Assembly: GCA_011391295.1 (NCBI GenBank)
Contig: JAABQT010000097.1
Location: 1-6,355 of the forward strand
Source: Betaproteobacteria bacterium
GTDB lineage: Bacteria; Pseudomonadota; Gammaproteobacteria; Burkholderiales; SG8-39
Direction: 5' to 3'
DNA length: 6,355 bases
The notes beneath the pieces were generated by a model. The model was not told where the DNA came from, did no database searches, and saw nothing but the letters and a program-made list of their open reading frames with translations. A program made the position numbers and the translations under genes. Of this stretch, positions 4,414 to 6,355 are shown one piece after another; position 1 is the first letter of the stretch, and the number at the start of each line of letters is the position of its first letter.

Positions 4414-6000
4414 ATGTCCGCAGTCCTGCCCAAGCCCGGCGCCAAGACCCTCGTCGATCTCAGCGAGATCGCGTTCGAGAACCGCTTCGTGCGCGAACTG
4501 CCGGCTGACCCGGTAGAGACCAACAGCCGGCGCCAGGTGCGAAATGCGAGCTACAGCCGGGTCGAGCCCACGCCGGTTCGTTCCCCTGCCCTGCTCGCCT
4601 GGTCCGACGCCCTCGGAAAAGAACTGGGCCTCGCCCGCCCTGGCGCCCTGGCCCTGGAAGCCTTCGCCGGGAATCGCATCCTGCCGGGCATGGAGCCCTA
4701 TGCCGCGCGCTACGGCGGCCACCAGTTCGGGAATTGGGCGGGCCAGCTTGGGGATGGTCGCGCCATCACGCTGGGGGAAATCATTGCGCGCGACGGCTCG
4801 CGCCAGGAATTGCAGTTGAAAGGCGCCGGGAAGACGCCCTACTCGCGTACCGCGGACGGGCGCGCGGTGCTGCGCTCCTCGCTGCGCGAGTACCTGTGCA
4901 GCGAGGCCATGCATTTCCTTGGCGTGCCGACGACGCGCGCACTTTCTCTGGTGGGGACCGGCGAGCAGGTAATCCGCGACATGTTCTACGACGGCAATCC
5001 GGAGCCCGAGCCCGGCGCGGTCGTATGCCGCGTGGCGCCGTCGTTTTTGCGCTTCGGCAACTTCCAGATCCACGCGGCGTACAACGAGCCGGAAATATTG
5101 AACCAGCTCGCCGACCATGTGCTGCACTCTCACTATCCGGATCTGGAATCCCACAAGGAATGGTTCCACGAACTCTGCCGGCGCACGGCCGTGCTGATGT
5201 GCGACTGGATGCGGCTCGGGTTCGTGCACGGCGTGATGAATACCGACAACATGTCCATTCTTGGGTTGACCATCGACTACGGCCCTTACGGCTGGCTCGA
5301 GGGCTACGAGCCCGAGTGGACGCCGAATACCACCGATGCCGAGGGGCGGCGCTACAGCTATGGCAACCAGCCGCAGATCGGGCGGTGGAATTTGACGCGG
5401 CTGGCGGAGGCGCTGTTGCCGGTCGTGCCGACGGAAGCGCTGGAGGAAGGGCTGGAGCTTTACGGCAAGACCTACCAGGAGAGTTTCGGAAAGGCGCTGG
5501 CGCAGAAGCTTGGAATTGCTGCGTTCGACCAGCCGGGCGACAAGGATCTGATGACCGGGTTGTTCCAGGCGCTCGGCGCGGTCGAAACCGACTTCACGCT
5601 CTTCTTCCGCGGACTGGCAGCGATTGAAGACGCGGCGGACGACCAACGGCTCATCGCGCCGCTACGCACCGCCTTCTACGTCGAGCCCGATGCCGCACAC
5701 GTCGGCCGCCTTGCGGCCTGGCTGCGCCAGTACGTCGCGCGCTTGCGCCACGATGGTGTGCCTGCCGCCGCACGCGTGCAGCGCATGAACAGCGTCAATG
5801 CGAAATACGTTCCCCGGAATTACCTCGCGCAGCAGGCCATCGATGCGCTCACGGAAGGGAACGCCTCCGTACTGGAACGGCTGATGAAGGTGCTGGAGCG
5901 GCCCTATGACGAGCAGCCAGAGAACAATGATCTTGCCGAGCGGCGGCCGGAATGGGCGCGCCACAAGGCCGGCTGTTCGGCCTTGTCCTGCAGTTCGTAA
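4414..6000 (+). CDS. selO: Protein adenylyltransferase SelO (YdiU family)
   Basis: This 528-aa protein belongs to the SelO/YdiU pseudokinase-like family, which transfers AMP from ATP to Ser, Thr or Tyr side chains of proteins and is linked to redox homeostasis. Visible hallmarks are GGHQFGNWAGQLGDGRA (101-117, nucleotide loop), LQLKGAGKTPYSR (K136), E159 in SLREYL, HGVMNTDNMSILG (D278, N279) and IDYGPYGWLE (D288), matching the ATP- and metal-binding residues known for the family. The C-terminus holds the conserved YVPRNYLAQQAID (465-477) and ends RRPEWARHKAGCSALSCSS. Its Cys pair (C521, C526) occupies the region where animal SelO has selenocysteine. Length is somewhat above E. coli YdiU (about 478). 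The gene appears intact. The ATG at 4414 has no Shine-Dalgarno; an ATG at 4406 is out of frame. DUF1993 follows after 50 bp and could be co-transcribed. Confidence 0.96.
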   Translation: MSAVLPKPGAKTLVDLSEIAFENRFVRELPADPVETNSRRQVRNASYSRVEPTPVRSPALLAWSDALGKELGLARPGALALEAFAGNRILPGMEPYAARYGGHQFGNWAGQLGDGRAITLGEIIARDGSRQELQLKGAGKTPYSRTADGRAVLRSSLREYLCSEAMHFLGVPTTRALSLVGTGEQVIRDMFYDGNPEPEPGAVVCRVAPSFLRFGNFQIHAAYNEPEILNQLADHVLHSHYPDLESHKEWFHELCRRTAVLMCDWMRLGFVHGVMNTDNMSILGLTIDYGPYGWLEGYEPEWTPNTTDAEGRRYSYGNQPQIGRWNLTRLAEALLPVVPTEALEEGLELYGKTYQESFGKALAQKLGIAAFDQPGDKDLMTGLFQALGAVETDFTLFFRGLAAIEDAADDQRLIAPLRTAFYVEPDAAHVGRLAAWLRQYVARLRHDGVPAAARVQRMNSVNAKYVPRNYLAQQAIDALTEGNASVLERLMKVLERPYDEQPENNDLAERRPEWARHKAGCSALSCSS

Positions 6001-6050
6001 ACCGCAACATTTCTTCAATTTCCCATCCTTTTCCACCCCCAGGAATTCCC

Positions 6051-6355
6051 ATGACCATTTCCATGTATCAGGCGAGCGTGCCGCGCTTCGTCAACATCCT
6101 CGGCAACCTTTCGAATATTCTCGACAAGGCGCAGGCCCACGTCGACGCCAAGAAGCTCGACGCCGCCACGCTGACGAGCTACCGCCTGTTCCCCGACATG
6201 CTGCCCATGAGTACCCAGGTGCAGATCGCCTGCGATACTGCCAAGGGTGTGGTGGCGCGCCTCGCCGGCGTGGAGATCCCGGCGTACGAGGACAACGAGA
6301 AGACCCTGGCCGATTTGAAGGCGCGCGTCGCCAAAACAATCGCCTTCATCCAGAC
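6051..6355 (+). CDS. DUF1993 family protein (5' part only)
   Basis: The first 101 codons are present and the gene runs off the window. The start MTISMYQASVPRFVNILGNL and the later stretch QVQIACDTAKGVVARLAGVE (residues 61-80) are hallmarks of the DUF1993 family. Members are about 170-residue, mostly helical cytosolic proteins of unknown function; the pattern resembles DinB-like four-helix bundles, but that is only a suggestion. A Shine-Dalgarno AGGA (6041-6044) sits 6 nt before the ATG at 6051. The 50-bp gap after selO shows no terminator, so read-through from selO is possible. Confidence 0.88.
   Translation, partial: MTISMYQASVPRFVNILGNLSNILDKAQAHVDAKKLDAATLTSYRLFPDMLPMSTQVQIACDTAKGVVARLAGVEIPAYEDNEKTLADLKARVAKTIAFIQ

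Noticed and set aside
3520..5646. A 708-codon open frame on the minus strand across the FecR-domain and selO genes
   Set aside because: It lies antisense to selO and out of frame with the FecR-domain gene, is rich in Arg/Ala/Gly as expected of GC-rich shadow frames, and shows no domain motif. Both overlapped genes are clearly real.
5995..6000. A selenocysteine (in-frame UGA) in SelO
   Set aside because: There is no in-frame TGA. The C-terminal positions are cysteine and serine codons and the frame ends normally at TAA.
6042..6049. The palindrome GGAATTCC before the DUF1993 gene as an operator
   Set aside because: It is only 8 bp long, lacks a partner site, and overlaps the Shine-Dalgarno; chance is the simpler explanation.

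Overview
The window is GC-rich, densely packed bacterial chromosomal DNA. The gene set (CspA-type cold-shock protein, ketopantoate reductase with the QNGIPWWY signature, FecR-domain exported protein, SelO, DUF1993) and the codon use fit a betaproteobacterium, perhaps of the Burkholderiales. That placement is inferred from family resemblance only; no rRNA gene is present to confirm it. Nothing points to a phage, plasmid, insertion sequence or CRISPR array.

Layout. At 1-132 is the 3' end of a cold-shock protein gene, closed by a strong hairpin terminator. A ketopantoate-reductase-like gene follows on the minus strand (186-1166). Divergent from it, 25 bp away, begins a two-gene plus-strand unit: a small cupin (1192-1575) and a response regulator with an N-terminal helical, possibly winged-helix, domain (1579-2364). 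A minus-strand SAM methyltransferase (2365-2988) ends tail to tail with the response regulator with no base between the stop codons. A very small lysine-rich protein (33 aa, 3037-3138) is encoded divergently from the methyltransferase and ends at a GC-rich hairpin.

The most unusual stretch is 3185-3358, which at first looks empty. On the minus strand it carries a 26-codon GTG-start ORF (3213-3293). Its ribosome-binding region is a 17-nt perfect complement of the canonical 3' tail of 16S rRNA, and an extended -10 promoter lies at a sensible distance upstream. This small gene converges on the 33-aa gene and shares its hairpin. Its promoter overlaps the putative promoter of a divergent 54-aa gene (3359-3523).

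The right-hand part holds an exported FecR-domain protein (minus, 3534-4352), then a divergent full-length SelO protein AMPylase (4414-6000), then the start of a DUF1993 gene (6051 to beyond the window edge).

How the genes relate. Only cupin plus response regulator (3-bp gap), and possibly SelO plus DUF1993 (50-bp gap), look like shared transcription units. The rest are single genes in alternating orientation, so no multi-gene pathway can be read from the window. Several genes lack a Shine-Dalgarno sequence and have a TANNNT hexamer 6-7 nt before the ATG, which suggests leaderless transcripts. The 26-aa ORF is the opposite extreme.
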